Shown here: positions 44,244-54,589 of the stretch, one piece after another | How the letters are laid out: every line of letters starts with the position of its first letter | Position numbering within the stretch: position 1 is the first letter of the stretch | Assembly: GCA_021772985.1 (NCBI GenBank) | Contig: JAJFKX010000049.1 | Coordinates: 62,001-126,000 of the forward strand | DNA from: Gammaproteobacteria bacterium | GTDB lineage: Bacteria; Pseudomonadota; Gammaproteobacteria; Xanthomonadales; Wenzhouxiangellaceae | Direction: 5' to 3' | Length of the DNA stretch: 64,000 nt | Made by a program: the position numbers and the translations under genes | Notes under the pieces: model-generated | What the model was told of the DNA's origin: nothing | The model's input: only the letters and a program-made list of their open reading frames with translations | The model's database searches: none

Positions 44244-44819
44244 ATGCATAAGAAACTGCAGGATTTACTAAAACTAACCGGTGACGAACAATTCCCAGAT
44301 AGCAGCGAATTGCATGGGGTTTTGTGCGCGCATTCACTAAAACTGAAAATGGCTGATAACTCAGCTGCGGATGAATTGGCACGCTGGTTGGACCTGACAA
44401 ACGTGCAGGTCAATATCCTGGTCGATGCATTGCATGAGGAACACGGTGCTTTGTTATCAGATGATATGGATTATCAACTATACCTGCCATTGGATAGCAC
44501 TGATTTAAGCTTGAGGACCCAATCACTGGCTGCCTGGTGTGGTGGTTTTGTCAGTGGTATCGGTGTCTATGAGGATTGGCTGCCGGAAGCACCATCAACG
44601 ACAACCGATGTTGCCAACAGTAATGATGCTGAGGTTCGAGAGGCGATTGCCGATCTCAGCCAGATAGCCAAGGCAGGATTGGATAATGAGCAAGGTAGTC
44701 AGGAACAGGAACAGGCATTTGTGGAAATTGTTGAATATGTAAGGGTGGCCGTGTTGTTGATCCAGGATGCGTTGAATCAGCCAGCCCCAAGCCCGGCTGA
44801 ACAACCGGTTTTGCATTAA
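44244..44819 (+). CDS. ygfB: UPF0149/YgfB family protein
   Basis: YgfB-family helical protein. Conserved parts are SSELHGVLCAHSLK near the start, SLAAWCGGFVSGIG in the middle and IVEYVRVAVLLIQDAL at the end. It lies divergent from the coiled-coil/zapA pair and 7 bp before pepP, the same order as in Pseudomonas. In pseudomonads YgfB can repress a peptidoglycan amidase gene; that role is not shown here. ATG 44244 is used; TTG 44214 would add ten residues. Confidence 0.85.
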   Translation: MHKKLQDLLKLTGDEQFPDSSELHGVLCAHSLKLKMADNSAADELARWLDLTNVQVNILVDALHEEHGALLSDDMDYQLYLPLDSTDLSLRTQSLAAWCGGFVSGIGVYEDWLPEAPSTTTDVANSNDAEVREAIADLSQIAKAGLDNEQGSQEQEQAFVEIVEYVRVAVLLIQDALNQPAPSPAEQPVLH

Positions 44820-44826
44820 GCAGCGC

Positions 44827-46131
44827 ATGGATAATCGATTACACAAAGAGTGTCGGCGCCGCCGTGCAGATTTGATGGGCATGATTGGTAATCAGGCAGC
44901 AGCCATCATTCCAGGTGCGAGCCTGAAAATCCGTAATAACGATGTGCATTATCCATTTCGACAGGACAGTGATTTCTGGTACCTGACTGGTTTTAACGAG
45001 CCGGATGCCATTTTGGTATTACTGCCCGATAATGCCCGCTCACGGGGTATTTTGTTTTGCCGTGAGCGCAATTTGGAACGTGAGCAATGGGATGGGCCGC
45101 GGGCCGGCCTGGAAGGCGCTGTAGAAGAATATGGTCTTGATGATGCGTTCCCGGTAACCGATATCGATGATATTCTGCCCGGCCTGCTGGAAGGCAGGGA
45201 GCAGGTCCATTTCCCGCTCGGGCGCGATGGCGAATTTGATCAAAGGGTGATTGCCTGGTCGCGCTATCAACGCAAACAACACTTGATGCCGGAAGAACTG
45301 GTCTCAATCACCCATTTATTGCATGAGTTGCGGTTGATAAAAAGCAACTATGAACAACAGGCTATGCGTCGTGCCGGTGAAATTTCCGCCACAGCACATG
45401 TGCGGGCGATGCGCACAGTCAAACAGCTTGGCAATGAATGTGAGTTGATGGCCGAGTTGTTGCACGAGTACACCCGTGCAGGTTGCCAAACAGCCTATGA
45501 GCCGATTGTTGCAGCGGGTGCGAATACATGTGTGCTGCACTATATCAGCAATGACCAACCGCTTGATCAGGATGGTCTGGTACTTATCGATTCTGCCTGC
45601 GAATATGCAAATTATGCCGCTGATATAACCCGAACTTTTCCAGCCGGTGGCCGTTTCAGCAGCGAACAAAAGGCCGTTTACGAGATTGTTCTAGAGGCCC
45701 AGGCCGCAGCAATATCCAAGGCCACCGTAAAGCATAACTGGGATGCTGTGCATGCGGCGGCGCAGGCCGTCATCATTGATGGTTTGTTGGAGATAGGGCT
45801 CTTGTCAGGCAACCACGCTGAAGTACTGGCCAGTGGCAGTTACCAGCGCTTTTTCATGCATAAAACCGGGCATTGGCTGGGGCTGGATGTTCACGATGTT
45901 GGTGATTACCGGGTAGACAGGCTGTCCCGTCAGCTGGAACCGGGGATGGTGATGACGGTTGAACCAGGTATTTATATAGCTGCTGATGACCAGACAGTTG
46001 AGCAGCGATGGCGCGGAATTGGTGTTCGAATTGAGGACGATATTCTGGTGACCAAAAATGAGCCGGACATTCTGACTGATTTGGTCCCCAGGCAAATCGA
46101 TGAGATTGAAGCACTGGTGCAGGGTGGATGA
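44827..46131 (+). CDS. pepP: Xaa-Pro aminopeptidase (aminopeptidase P)
   Basis: Removes N-terminal residues before proline; M24 family with a dinuclear Mn site. Metal ligands appear in DSACEYANYAADITRTFPAGG (two Asp), HKTGHWLGLDVHDVG (His), VEPGIYI (Glu) and GVRIEDD (Glu). Length is 434 residues, near the E. coli 441. Its stop overlaps the ubiH start by 4 bases in the pepP-ubiH-ubiI operon. Confidence 0.96.
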   Translation: MDNRLHKECRRRRADLMGMIGNQAAAIIPGASLKIRNNDVHYPFRQDSDFWYLTGFNEPDAILVLLPDNARSRGILFCRERNLEREQWDGPRAGLEGAVEEYGLDDAFPVTDIDDILPGLLEGREQVHFPLGRDGEFDQRVIAWSRYQRKQHLMPEELVSITHLLHELRLIKSNYEQQAMRRAGEISATAHVRAMRTVKQLGNECELMAELLHEYTRAGCQTAYEPIVAAGANTCVLHYISNDQPLDQDGLVLIDSACEYANYAADITRTFPAGGRFSSEQKAVYEIVLEAQAAAISKATVKHNWDAVHAAAQAVIIDGLLEIGLLSGNHAEVLASGSYQRFFMHKTGHWLGLDVHDVGDYRVDRLSRQLEPGMVMTVEPGIYIAADDQTVEQRWRGIGVRIEDDILVTKNEPDILTDLVPRQIDEIEALVQGG

Positions 46132-47315
46132 GTAAGTCGCAACCCCGACAAGTTGATATTGCTATTGTGGGAGGCGGGTTGGTGGGTGCCAGCCTGGCAC
46201 TGGCATTGCGTGGCAGTGGATTGTGCATAGCTGTGATCGAGGCTTTTACGCCCACCGCGCCGGAGCACCCATCTTATGACGATCGTACCCTGGTATTGAA
46301 CCCGGTATCGTGTCAGATCTTAAGTCGATTGGGTATCGCTGCTTCATTAGAGCAATACGGCGTGCCTATCAATAGTATTCATGTCTCGGATCGAGGGCAT
46401 TTTGGTCGGGTATTACTGCAGGCCCGCCAGCATGGACTGGAGTGGTTTGGTCGGGTCATGGAAGCCTGGCGTCTGGGACAGGCATTATTGCAGCAGGCAC
46501 AAAATTGTGAGCAGGTTCATTGGTTAAGTCCGGTCAGATTGAACACCATTCGGTCGTTTGATGGTGGTATCGAGTTGGCATTGGATGGCGCGGATAAACT
46601 GACCACCAGGTTGTTGGTGGGAGCAGATGGCGCCGGTTCCAGAGTGCGGGAACTATTGCATTTGCCGGCGACTCAGCATGACTATCAACAGACTGCAATT
46701 ATTTGTAATGCCACGCCCAGCAAAGCACATAATGGAATGGCTTATGAACGGTTTACAGATACCGGGCCATTGGCACTATTGCCACAAGCCGGCCAGCGGG
46801 TTGGTGTGGTCTGGACAGTGGCAACTGACCAGGCAGGCAGTTTATTGACGTTAAGCGACAGTGAGTTTCTGGATGGCCTTCAGCGTCGGTTTGGTCATCG
46901 CTTAGGTGAGTTTCAGCGGGTTGGTAAACGTGCGAATTACCCATTAAAGCTGGTCAGGGCAGAAACCAATACGGCGCACCGCAGTGTGTTAATCGGCAAT
47001 GCATCACATACCATTCACCCCATTTCTGCACAGGGTTTCAATTTGGGCTTACGCGATGCTTCAACCTTGGCCAATCAGTTGAGCAACCAGACCGACCCTG
47101 GGACGGCTGATTTGTTGCAGGCTTATCAGCTGCGACGTCAGCCTGATCAAGATGAAACCATCCGCTATACCGATAGTTTGGCCCGCTTGTACAGCAATGA
47201 CAGCATCACCGGGAAGTTGCTGAGAACCTCGGGATTGCTGGCCCACCAGTTTATTCCTGCATTACAGCGTCGGCTGGTATTGAATGCCATGGGCTACCGT
47301 GATCATGTCGGCTGA
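46128..47315 (+). CDS. ubiH: 2-octaprenyl-6-methoxyphenol hydroxylase (UbiH)
   Basis: FAD monooxygenase of ubiquinone ring hydroxylation. FAD site VGGGLVGASLALALRG, the DG motif in VGADGAGSRVRE, and the second FAD motif in GNASHTIHPISAQGFNLGLRDAS. Length is 395 residues. Assignment to UbiH rather than another family member rests on the gene order pepP-ubiH. Overlaps ubiI by 11 bases. Confidence 0.9.
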   Translation: MSKSQPRQVDIAIVGGGLVGASLALALRGSGLCIAVIEAFTPTAPEHPSYDDRTLVLNPVSCQILSRLGIAASLEQYGVPINSIHVSDRGHFGRVLLQARQHGLEWFGRVMEAWRLGQALLQQAQNCEQVHWLSPVRLNTIRSFDGGIELALDGADKLTTRLLVGADGAGSRVRELLHLPATQHDYQQTAIICNATPSKAHNGMAYERFTDTGPLALLPQAGQRVGVVWTVATDQAGSLLTLSDSEFLDGLQRRFGHRLGEFQRVGKRANYPLKLVRAETNTAHRSVLIGNASHTIHPISAQGFNLGLRDASTLANQLSNQTDPGTADLLQAYQLRRQPDQDETIRYTDSLARLYSNDSITGKLLRTSGLLAHQFIPALQRRLVLNAMGYRDHVG

Positions 47316-48495
47316 ACGTGTAGTTGACATAGCGGTTGTCGGTGGCGGGCTGGTTGGGGCTGCTGCTGCTGCGCTGTTGGCACAGCAGGGGCGTCAGGTA
47401 CTATTGCTGGATCGCAGCCGTCCAGTAGCCTGGAATAGGGATATGCCACGTGATCTGCGGGTTTTTGCCATTTCCCCCGGGAGTGCCAAAATATTGGATA
47501 GTTGTCAGGTGTGGGATGCAATAAGCGCAGCCCGGGCCAGTGCTTATCAGACAATGCAGGTGACTACCACAGCTGGTGGTGAATTAACTTTCCACGCACA
47601 TCAACATGGCTTGTCGCAGTTGGGCTGGATTGTGGAAAACAAGCTTATTCAGAGCCAGCTATGGTTGCATCTGGAACAGCAGGTGGAGCTTGCTGCGCCA
47701 ACTGAAATCTCTAAATTAACTCCTGGCAAACGCCATACTTTACTCGAATTAGCCGATGGTTCCCGGGTTCGGGCAGGCTTGTTACTGGCTGCTGATGGTG
47801 CACGTTCGCTGGTGCGGGGAGAACTCGGCATATCCACCAGTACCAGAGATTACCAGCAGCGGGCTTTGGTAGCTGAGCTGGAAACAGAAATTCCGAATCA
47901 AGGCGTGGCCTGGCAAGTGTTTTTGCAAGCCGGACCACTGGCGTTGTTGCCATTGGGTGATGGGCGTTCATCCATGGTCTGGTCATTGCCGACAGCTCAG
48001 GCGGAAGCGGCCACTGGATGGGATAAGCATCGCTTAAGTGCAGAATTGACTCTGGCGAGTAATGGGCGGTTCGGGCAGATCAAAGTGGTCAGCCAGGTAG
48101 CAGCTTTTCCGTTGCGGTTGTTGTTGGCAAAACAAATGCGTCAAAACAGAATATTATTGCTGGGTGATGCTGCGCATCAAATGCATCCATTGGCAGGACA
48201 GGGAGTGAATTTAGGCTTTCAGGACGCCGCTGCCTTAGCCCAACAATTAGCCGACATTGACTTGCAGGATCAACAAGCTTTGGATGTTGCATTGGATAAG
48301 TTTGAACGTTGGCGTCTCAGTGAAAACACCCTGATGACAAGAGGGGTAGACGGCATTCAACGGGTATTCTCCAGCCAACCGGGACTTGCTGGAATAGGCT
48401 TAAGCGCGGTACAGCGATTATGGCCGTTAAAAGACCGGTTCATGCAACAAGCCTGCGGCATACATGCCAATGCACCACTGATTTGTCGCTCGTGA
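47305..48495 (+). CDS. ubiI: UbiI/VisC-type ubiquinone hydroxylase
   Basis: Second FAD monooxygenase of the UbiH/UbiF/VisC family, expected to catalyse another ring hydroxylation. FAD site VVGGGLVGAAAAALLA, DG motif AADGARSLVRGELG, and GDAAHQMHPLAGQGVNLGFQDA. ATG 47305 (MSAERVVDIAV) fits the family start better than the upstream ATG 47284. Length is 396 residues. Gene symbol is by position after ubiH; the exact carbon hydroxylated is not determinable. Overlaps the next gene by 4 bases. Confidence 0.87.
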   Translation: MSAERVVDIAVVGGGLVGAAAAALLAQQGRQVLLLDRSRPVAWNRDMPRDLRVFAISPGSAKILDSCQVWDAISAARASAYQTMQVTTTAGGELTFHAHQHGLSQLGWIVENKLIQSQLWLHLEQQVELAAPTEISKLTPGKRHTLLELADGSRVRAGLLLAADGARSLVRGELGISTSTRDYQQRALVAELETEIPNQGVAWQVFLQAGPLALLPLGDGRSSMVWSLPTAQAEAATGWDKHRLSAELTLASNGRFGQIKVVSQVAAFPLRLLLAKQMRQNRILLLGDAAHQMHPLAGQGVNLGFQDAAALAQQLADIDLQDQQALDVALDKFERWRLSENTLMTRGVDGIQRVFSSQPGLAGIGLSAVQRLWPLKDRFMQQACGIHANAPLICRS

Positions 48496-49382
48496 AACGC
48501 CATACCGCCATTGGGCAGGTCACCATGGGGGCGGTTTTTATCAGTTTTTCCGCGCCATTTGCAGGTATGGTCAGTGTCTCGGCATCAACCTCAGCGTTTT
48601 ACCGCATGGCATTTGGTTCGGTGGGATTATTAATGCTGTTGTTATTGGTGCCTGCCTGGCGTAAGGATTTTTCAACCAATCGATGGCAAGGCTGGCGAGC
48701 ATCCTTGTTGATTGGGGCGTTTTTCGCACTGGATTTATGGTTGTGGCATCGCAGTATCCAATGGATAGGTCCGGGACTGGCAACCTTATTGGGGAATTTT
48801 CAGGTGTTTGCGATGACCCTGGCGGGTTTGCTGATCTATGGCGAGCGGCCAGGCTGGCGCTTTATGACCGGCTTATTGCTGGCCTTGGTCGGGTTATGGT
48901 TGTTGATTGTGCAGCATTGGCCGGGGCTGGATAACCAGCAACAATGGGGTGTGGTGTTCGGCTTGCTGACAGCATTGGCCTATTCAGGTTATATGTTGAC
49001 ATTACGCCAGGCGCAATCCAATGCCGGCAAACTGAATGGCGTGCTTCGCTTGTTCCAGGTTTCGCTATGTACTTCACTGTTGTTAGTGATGATGAATTTG
49101 CTGGAAGGCCACAGTTTTGTTATTCCCAATCTTCGTGACCTGTGGATTCTGATCGCCTATGGCGTGCTTTGTCAGGTGTTAGGCTGGCTATTAATCACCC
49201 AGGGGTTGCCTGGGTTGGCGGCTGGATTAGCGGGTTTACTGTTGTTGCTGCAACCGACCTTGTCGGTTACCTGGGATATGCTGTTTTTTGATCTGCAATT
49301 GAGTACCGGACAATGGTTGGGCTTATTGTTGGCGGTCACGGGTATTTATTTCGGGAGCTTGCGGGGGTTTCGCCGGAAATAG
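48492..49382 (+). CDS. EamA/DMT-family transporter
   Basis: Ten-helix drug/metabolite transporter family protein with two EamA repeats. Hydrophobic segments are spaced throughout (for example LATLLGNFQVFAMTLAGLLIY, then GLAAGLAGLLLLLQPTLSV). The GTG at 48492 overlaps the ubiI stop in GTGA and is preferred over an in-frame start at 48420, which would lie deep in ubiI. Length is about 296 residues. Substrate unknown. Confidence 0.82.
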   Translation: MKRHTAIGQVTMGAVFISFSAPFAGMVSVSASTSAFYRMAFGSVGLLMLLLLVPAWRKDFSTNRWQGWRASLLIGAFFALDLWLWHRSIQWIGPGLATLLGNFQVFAMTLAGLLIYGERPGWRFMTGLLLALVGLWLLIVQHWPGLDNQQQWGVVFGLLTALAYSGYMLTLRQAQSNAGKLNGVLRLFQVSLCTSLLLVMMNLLEGHSFVIPNLRDLWILIAYGVLCQVLGWLLITQGLPGLAAGLAGLLLLLQPTLSVTWDMLFFDLQLSTGQWLGLLLAVTGIYFGSLRGFRRK

Positions 49383-49554
49383 AAAATTGCAGTTATTACA
49401 CTTGGCTTCCGGGTATCGGCTATGCTGCTACGGTTGTGCCAACAGCGTGACCATAAAAAGAATCAACATAAATCTATGCTGATTGGTAATAGTATTTATC
49501 TGTCCGGCACGTTAATCTTGTCGTTTATTTCAGTATACCTTCGGGGCTATCAAC

Positions 49555-50496
49555 ATGATTCATAACAGTATTATCGATACCATTGGTAAAACACCAGTGG
49601 TTAAAATCAATCGCATTGCACCTCAGGGCATGCACTTCTATGCCAAATTGGAAGCATTTAATCCGATGGCATCAGTTAAGGACCGACTGGCCTGGGCGAT
49701 TATCAATGAAGCGGAAAAAAGCGGTGAATTAAAACCCGGACAAACTGTTGTTGAAGCGACCTCAGGCAACACCGGTATTGCGCTGGCGATGGTATGTGCG
49801 GCACGTGGTTACCCGTTTGTGGCAACCATGGCGGAATCTTTCTCGATAGAACGACGTAAGCTGATGCGCGCCCTGGGTGCCAGGGTAGTGTTGACGCCTA
49901 AAGAAGAAAAAGGCAGCGGCATGGTCAGAAGGGCCAAAGAGCTGGCGGAAAAGCACGGTTGGTTCTGGGCCAGCCAATTCGAAAATCCGGCCAACCCTGC
50001 TTACCACAGGCAGACCACCGGGCCGGAAATCCTCAGTGATTTTGCTGGTAAGCCGCTGGATTATTTTGTGACCGGTTATGGTACCGGCGGCACCATGACC
50101 GGTGCCGGTCAGGTGCTGAAGCTGGCACGCCCGGATATTCAGGTGATTGTTACCGAACCGGCAGGCGCTTCATTATTGGCCGGTAATGAATGGCAACCAC
50201 ATAAAATTCAGGGCTGGACACCGGATTTTATTCCTGGGGTGCTGGATCGGGATATCTTTGATCAGAATATTCCGGTTACTGACGATGATGCTATTCACTG
50301 GTCTCAGCAGTTAGCCAGTCAGGAAGGCATATTCTGTGGAATTTCATCAGGTGGAACTTTCGCTGCCGCGGTAAAACTGGCTGAATCGATTCCTGCAGGT
50401 AGTCATGTGTTGATTATGTTGCCGGATACTGGTGAGCGGTATTTCAGTACGCCATTGTGGGCGGATTTGAATGAAGGTTCTGATGATGTGGATTAA
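49555..50496 (+). CDS. cysM: Cysteine synthase (O-acetylserine sulfhydrylase family)
   Basis: PLP fold-type II enzyme of 313 residues that makes cysteine from O-acetylserine. The PLP lysine lies in NPMASVKDRLAWAI, the Asn loop in EATSGNTGIALAMVCAARG and the phosphate loop in GYGTGGTMTGAG. C-terminal LIMLPDTGERYFSTPLW fits the family. It could be CysK or CysM; the segment IQGWTPDFIPGVLD resembles the CysK-type loop, so cysM is tentative. A 172-bp gap upstream has no evident gene. Confidence 0.85.
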   Translation: MIHNSIIDTIGKTPVVKINRIAPQGMHFYAKLEAFNPMASVKDRLAWAIINEAEKSGELKPGQTVVEATSGNTGIALAMVCAARGYPFVATMAESFSIERRKLMRALGARVVLTPKEEKGSGMVRRAKELAEKHGWFWASQFENPANPAYHRQTTGPEILSDFAGKPLDYFVTGYGTGGTMTGAGQVLKLARPDIQVIVTEPAGASLLAGNEWQPHKIQGWTPDFIPGVLDRDIFDQNIPVTDDDAIHWSQQLASQEGIFCGISSGGTFAAAVKLAESIPAGSHVLIMLPDTGERYFSTPLWADLNEGSDDVD

Positions 50497-50584
50497 TCAC
50501 TAATCAAATAAAATAGGGTGAGCTTTCAAATCGGATTGCTCACTAGACTGCTGGAGTAGTTACCGTAAGGCTCAACCCAGGCTG

Positions 50585-53500
50585 ATGACCTGCAGCTTAG
50601 CAAGAGATCGTCAAGCGGTTCAATATTTGAGACAATTCCGCGCCATGCACCAGCGTGTCCGCAAACAACCTGTGATTGCTTCCTTTGCTGCCGATTCTGT
50701 GCTGCAAAGCGATTGGTCATGGGCGATGCGCCAGCAGGCTCGGCTGAAACGTGGGCAGGGTAAGCGTCAGCAAATTGAACAGCAGCTTGAACAACGGTTA
50801 AAAGATTCAGCCGAACGGTTTAATCGCCGCCAGGCCAGTGTGCCTGCTATTCATTGTGATCAGCAATTACCAATCAGCTCACACGCTCAGGAAATTACTG
50901 AGGCCATTCAGCAGCATCAGGTGATTGTAGTAGCTGGTGATACCGGTTCGGGTAAATCTACCCAGTTACCCAAGTTATGTCTGGCAGCGGGTAGGGGAAC
51001 CAGGGGCTTGATCGGCTGTACCCAGCCACGCCGGATTGCGGCGCGCAGCGTGGGTTCCCGGGTGGCTGAAGAGTTGCAAGTGAAGTTGGGTGGTTTGGTT
51101 GGCTTTCAGGTTCGCTTTACCGATCAAACCGACAGCCAGACACTGATCAAGTTCATGACTGATGGCATTCTTTTGGCGGAAGCTCAGGTTGACCGTTACT
51201 TTGATGCGTATGACACCATCATCATAGATGAAGCTCACGAACGTAGCCTGAATGTTGATTTTCTGCTCGGCTTGTTAAAACAGGTTCTGCCCAAACGCCC
51301 GGACCTGCGGGTCATTGTTACTTCCGCCACCATAGATACCAAACGGTTTGCTGAATATTTTGATGATGCCTTGATCATCAATGTTGAAGGTCGTACCTAC
51401 CCGGTGGACATTCGATACCGACCGTTACCGGAAGAGCGTGGTGAGCGCGGAATGTACCTGGGTATTGCTGAAGCAGTGGATGAATTGAGCCGAATTGATA
51501 AACACGGAGACATGTTGATATTTTTGCCGGGGGAACGTGAAATTCGAGATACTGCCAATTACCTGCGGCGCAGGAACCTGAGGTTTACCGAAATATTGCC
51601 GTTATATGCCCGTCTAAGCGCTAAAGCGCAGATGGAAGTATTCAAGCCCGGCAACCAGCGCCGCATAGTTTTGGCGACCAATGTGGCAGAAACATCGCTA
51701 ACGGTGCCCCGGATTAAATTTGTGATTGACCCTGGTTTAGCCCGAATTGGTCGATACTCTCATCGCAGCAGGGTACAGCGCTTGCCGATTGAACCGGTAT
51801 CACAAGCCAGCGCTAATCAGCGTAGTGGACGTTGTGGACGGTTGGGACCCGGTATAGCTATTCGGTTATATGACGAGCAGGATTTTGCCTTACGCGAAGA
51901 ATTCACCGAGCCGGAAATATTTCGTACTTCGCTGGCAACCGTCATTTTGCGAATGCTGGATATGCGCTTGGGTAAAATTGAGCATTTTCCGTTTATCGAG
52001 CCGCCGGCGCAGGTGATGATCAGCGATGCCATGCAGTTGCTGCGTGAATTGCAGGCGATCGAGTCAGCCGGTGAAGACCAGCAGCGTTTGACGGCGATTG
52101 GCCGGCAACTCGCCAGGTTGCCGATTGATGTGCGCATGGCGCGGATGCTGGTGGAAGGGCATCGATTGGATTGTTTGGCTGAGATATTGATTTTAACCGC
52201 CATATTAAGCATTCAGGATCCGCGTGAGCGGCCGCTGGAACAGGCTCAGGCTGCTGATCAGGCACATGCGGCTGTTGCACACCCGCAATCAGATTTCATG
52301 AGCTATTTGAAGCTATGGGCAACTTTTCACCAGCAAAAACAAGTGCAGGGTAGTGCCGCCTTGCGCCGCTGGTGTGAGCGAAATTTTTTATCATGGGTAA
52401 GGATGCGGGAATGGCTGGATTTGCATCGTCAACTGCAACACCATGCGGCGGCACTTGGCTGGAAGGCAAAGCCCAAGCTTGAATGGAACGCAACAGAGCA
52501 GGCTCAAATTCACCAGGCACTGCTCAGCGGCATGCTCAGCATGGCAGGTTTACGTGATGATGACGAAGGCAAATCGGGGAAAAGCAAAAAATCTATAAAG
52601 AGCTATTTGGGAGCACGTGCCAGGCGGTTTTATATTTTCCCAGGCTCAGCGCTGGTTAAAACCAGCCCACGTTGGTTGATGACAGCAGAATTGGTTGAAA
52701 CCAGTAGGGTATTTGCCCGGGTTTGCGCAGCTATTAAACCGGAATGGCTGGAGCAACAGGCGGCACATGTTCTCAAGCACCAGTATTTTGACCCCTTCTG
52801 GGATAGCAAAAGCGGACGGGTCATGGGGTACTTGCAATCAACACTATATGGTTTGCCGATTGTAGAAAGACGCAAAGTTCATTACGGGCCTCACGACCCT
52901 GTTACCGCAAGACGAATATTCATTGAGCATGCGTTGGTGAATGCCGAAGTGGATATTCCAGCTGGAAAAACACCAGTTTTCATGTTGAAAAACCGGCTAT
53001 TGGTGGAAAGTTTGCAACAGGCTGAACACAAGCGTCGGCGCCACGATGTGCTGGAAAGAGTACAGTCGCGGATTCAGTTCTTTTCTGATCAGATCCCAAT
53101 ATCTATTCATTCAGTGAAGGATTTTTTGCAGTGGCATAAAACCCAAAAAAATACCGACCAGTTGGTGTACCCCTATGCAGTGTTATTGCGAGATGAAGCA
53201 TTTCTGGATGAACAGGCGGCTTACCCGGATCAGTATTTATGCCAGGGGCAGCGCTTTGAATTGAATTATCAATTTCAACCAGATCAGACTGATGATGGAG
53301 TAACCATCAAAGTTCCACTGGTTCATTTGAATATTCTGGACCCTGCGCAATTATCCTGGCTGGTGCCGGGTTTGCTGGAAGATCGTCTGGCGGCATTGAT
53401 CAATTCGCTGCCAAAGCCGCAGCGCAGAATATTTTCCCCGGCTAAACACTTTGCCCATGCAGTATTTGAGAGATTATGCTGGCCGGACGCTGGCAACGAT

Positions 53501-54589
53501 CAGAAATTCCGGCCGATCACCGAAGTGCTGGCGACAGAACTGGCCAGTCTGACCGGAAATAGGGGCGATAATTTACTTTGGGATGAATCAGTGCTGCCGG
53601 CGCATTTGCGGATGCGTATACAGTTGATGGATGAGCATGGAAAAGAGCTGGCCAGCAGCCGTAACCTGGATGCATTACGCAGCCGGTTTGGCAACCAGGC
53701 ACAGCAGGTATTCATGCGTGATCAGGGTCGCGACTTCGAGCGTAATGGCATTGCCAACTGGGATTTTGGCGATTTGCCTGACACTGTTATCACGCCATCA
53801 GGGGTCAAAGCCTGGCCGGCATTAACCGACCAGGGAGATGTTTGTGGGTTGCGATTATTCGACAACCCCGATGAGGCCTGGACGAGTCAGCAGGCAGGTC
53901 TGCAGATTCTGGTGCAAAAAGCACTACAACAAAAAGTCAGCTATATCCACAAAAGTCACGGTTTTACACGGGATATGCAATTACAGGCGCAACGATTGGG
54001 TGGCTGGCAGAATCTGAGAGATGATTTGCTGCATTCGGTTTTTAGCACTTTGCTACTCGAATACGATGTCGGAACACAAGCAGAATATGAGCAAATGGTG
54101 GAACAGCTGCAGGTGGTTCTGGTCACAGCATGGCAGCAGCGAGTCAAATTGATGCAGCCGGTGTTGAACTATTATCAGCAAGCCAATAGATGCTTAAGCA
54201 AAGCCTTTGCGAGTAAGTATCCGACCGCTTGGAATGATGCCCGAGGCCAAGTTGACGACCTGGTTTATCCAGGTGTATTTCGTGACTTGGGCTGGCATGC
54301 CTTACAGCATTACCCACGTTATCTTCAGGCGTTGGTTGAGCGTTTGCAACGCTTACCGGTGGATCCGCAGAAAGACCGCGAACGCCAGCAACAGGTTGAG
54401 CAATATTGGCAACATTATTTGGATTTTCTGGAACAGGGTGGCGAATATACCGATGAATTGGATCGATACCGTTGGTTGCTCGAAGAATTTCGGGTATCGT
54501 TATTTGCTCAACAGCTGGGCACAAATGGAAAGGTCTCAGTGCAGCGATTGCAAAAAGCGTGGCAACAGGTGCTGCTAAACAATGGCTAG
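50585..54589 (+). CDS. hrpA: ATP-dependent RNA helicase HrpA
   Basis: DEAH-box helicase involved in ribosome rescue and RNA processing. Motifs: GDTGSGKSTQLPK, CTQPRRIAARSV, DEAHERSLNVDF, TSATIDTKRFAEYF and NQRSGRCGRLGPG. DUF3418 and OB-like C-terminal regions follow. Length is 1334 residues, near the E. coli value of 1300. The start ATG 50585 follows an intergenic gap of 88 bp. The stop codon TAG (54587-54589) is also the first three bases of repeat copy C. Confidence 0.95.
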   Translation: MTCSLARDRQAVQYLRQFRAMHQRVRKQPVIASFAADSVLQSDWSWAMRQQARLKRGQGKRQQIEQQLEQRLKDSAERFNRRQASVPAIHCDQQLPISSHAQEITEAIQQHQVIVVAGDTGSGKSTQLPKLCLAAGRGTRGLIGCTQPRRIAARSVGSRVAEELQVKLGGLVGFQVRFTDQTDSQTLIKFMTDGILLAEAQVDRYFDAYDTIIIDEAHERSLNVDFLLGLLKQVLPKRPDLRVIVTSATIDTKRFAEYFDDALIINVEGRTYPVDIRYRPLPEERGERGMYLGIAEAVDELSRIDKHGDMLIFLPGEREIRDTANYLRRRNLRFTEILPLYARLSAKAQMEVFKPGNQRRIVLATNVAETSLTVPRIKFVIDPGLARIGRYSHRSRVQRLPIEPVSQASANQRSGRCGRLGPGIAIRLYDEQDFALREEFTEPEIFRTSLATVILRMLDMRLGKIEHFPFIEPPAQVMISDAMQLLRELQAIESAGEDQQRLTAIGRQLARLPIDVRMARMLVEGHRLDCLAEILILTAILSIQDPRERPLEQAQAADQAHAAVAHPQSDFMSYLKLWATFHQQKQVQGSAALRRWCERNFLSWVRMREWLDLHRQLQHHAAALGWKAKPKLEWNATEQAQIHQALLSGMLSMAGLRDDDEGKSGKSKKSIKSYLGARARRFYIFPGSALVKTSPRWLMTAELVETSRVFARVCAAIKPEWLEQQAAHVLKHQYFDPFWDSKSGRVMGYLQSTLYGLPIVERRKVHYGPHDPVTARRIFIEHALVNAEVDIPAGKTPVFMLKNRLLVESLQQAEHKRRRHDVLERVQSRIQFFSDQIPISIHSVKDFLQWHKTQKNTDQLVYPYAVLLRDEAFLDEQAAYPDQYLCQGQRFELNYQFQPDQTDDGVTIKVPLVHLNILDPAQLSWLVPGLLEDRLAALINSLPKPQRRIFSPAKHFAHAVFERLCWPDAGNDQKFRPITEVLATELASLTGNRGDNLLWDESVLPAHLRMRIQLMDEHGKELASSRNLDALRSRFGNQAQQVFMRDQGRDFERNGIANWDFGDLPDTVITPSGVKAWPALTDQGDVCGLRLFDNPDEAWTSQQAGLQILVQKALQQKVSYIHKSHGFTRDMQLQAQRLGGWQNLRDDLLHSVFSTLLLEYDVGTQAEYEQMVEQLQVVLVTAWQQRVKLMQPVLNYYQQANRCLSKAFASKYPTAWNDARGQVDDLVYPGVFRDLGWHALQHYPRYLQALVERLQRLPVDPQKDRERQQQVEQYWQHYLDFLEQGGEYTDELDRYRWLLEEFRVSLFAQQLGTNGKVSVQRLQKAWQQVLLNNG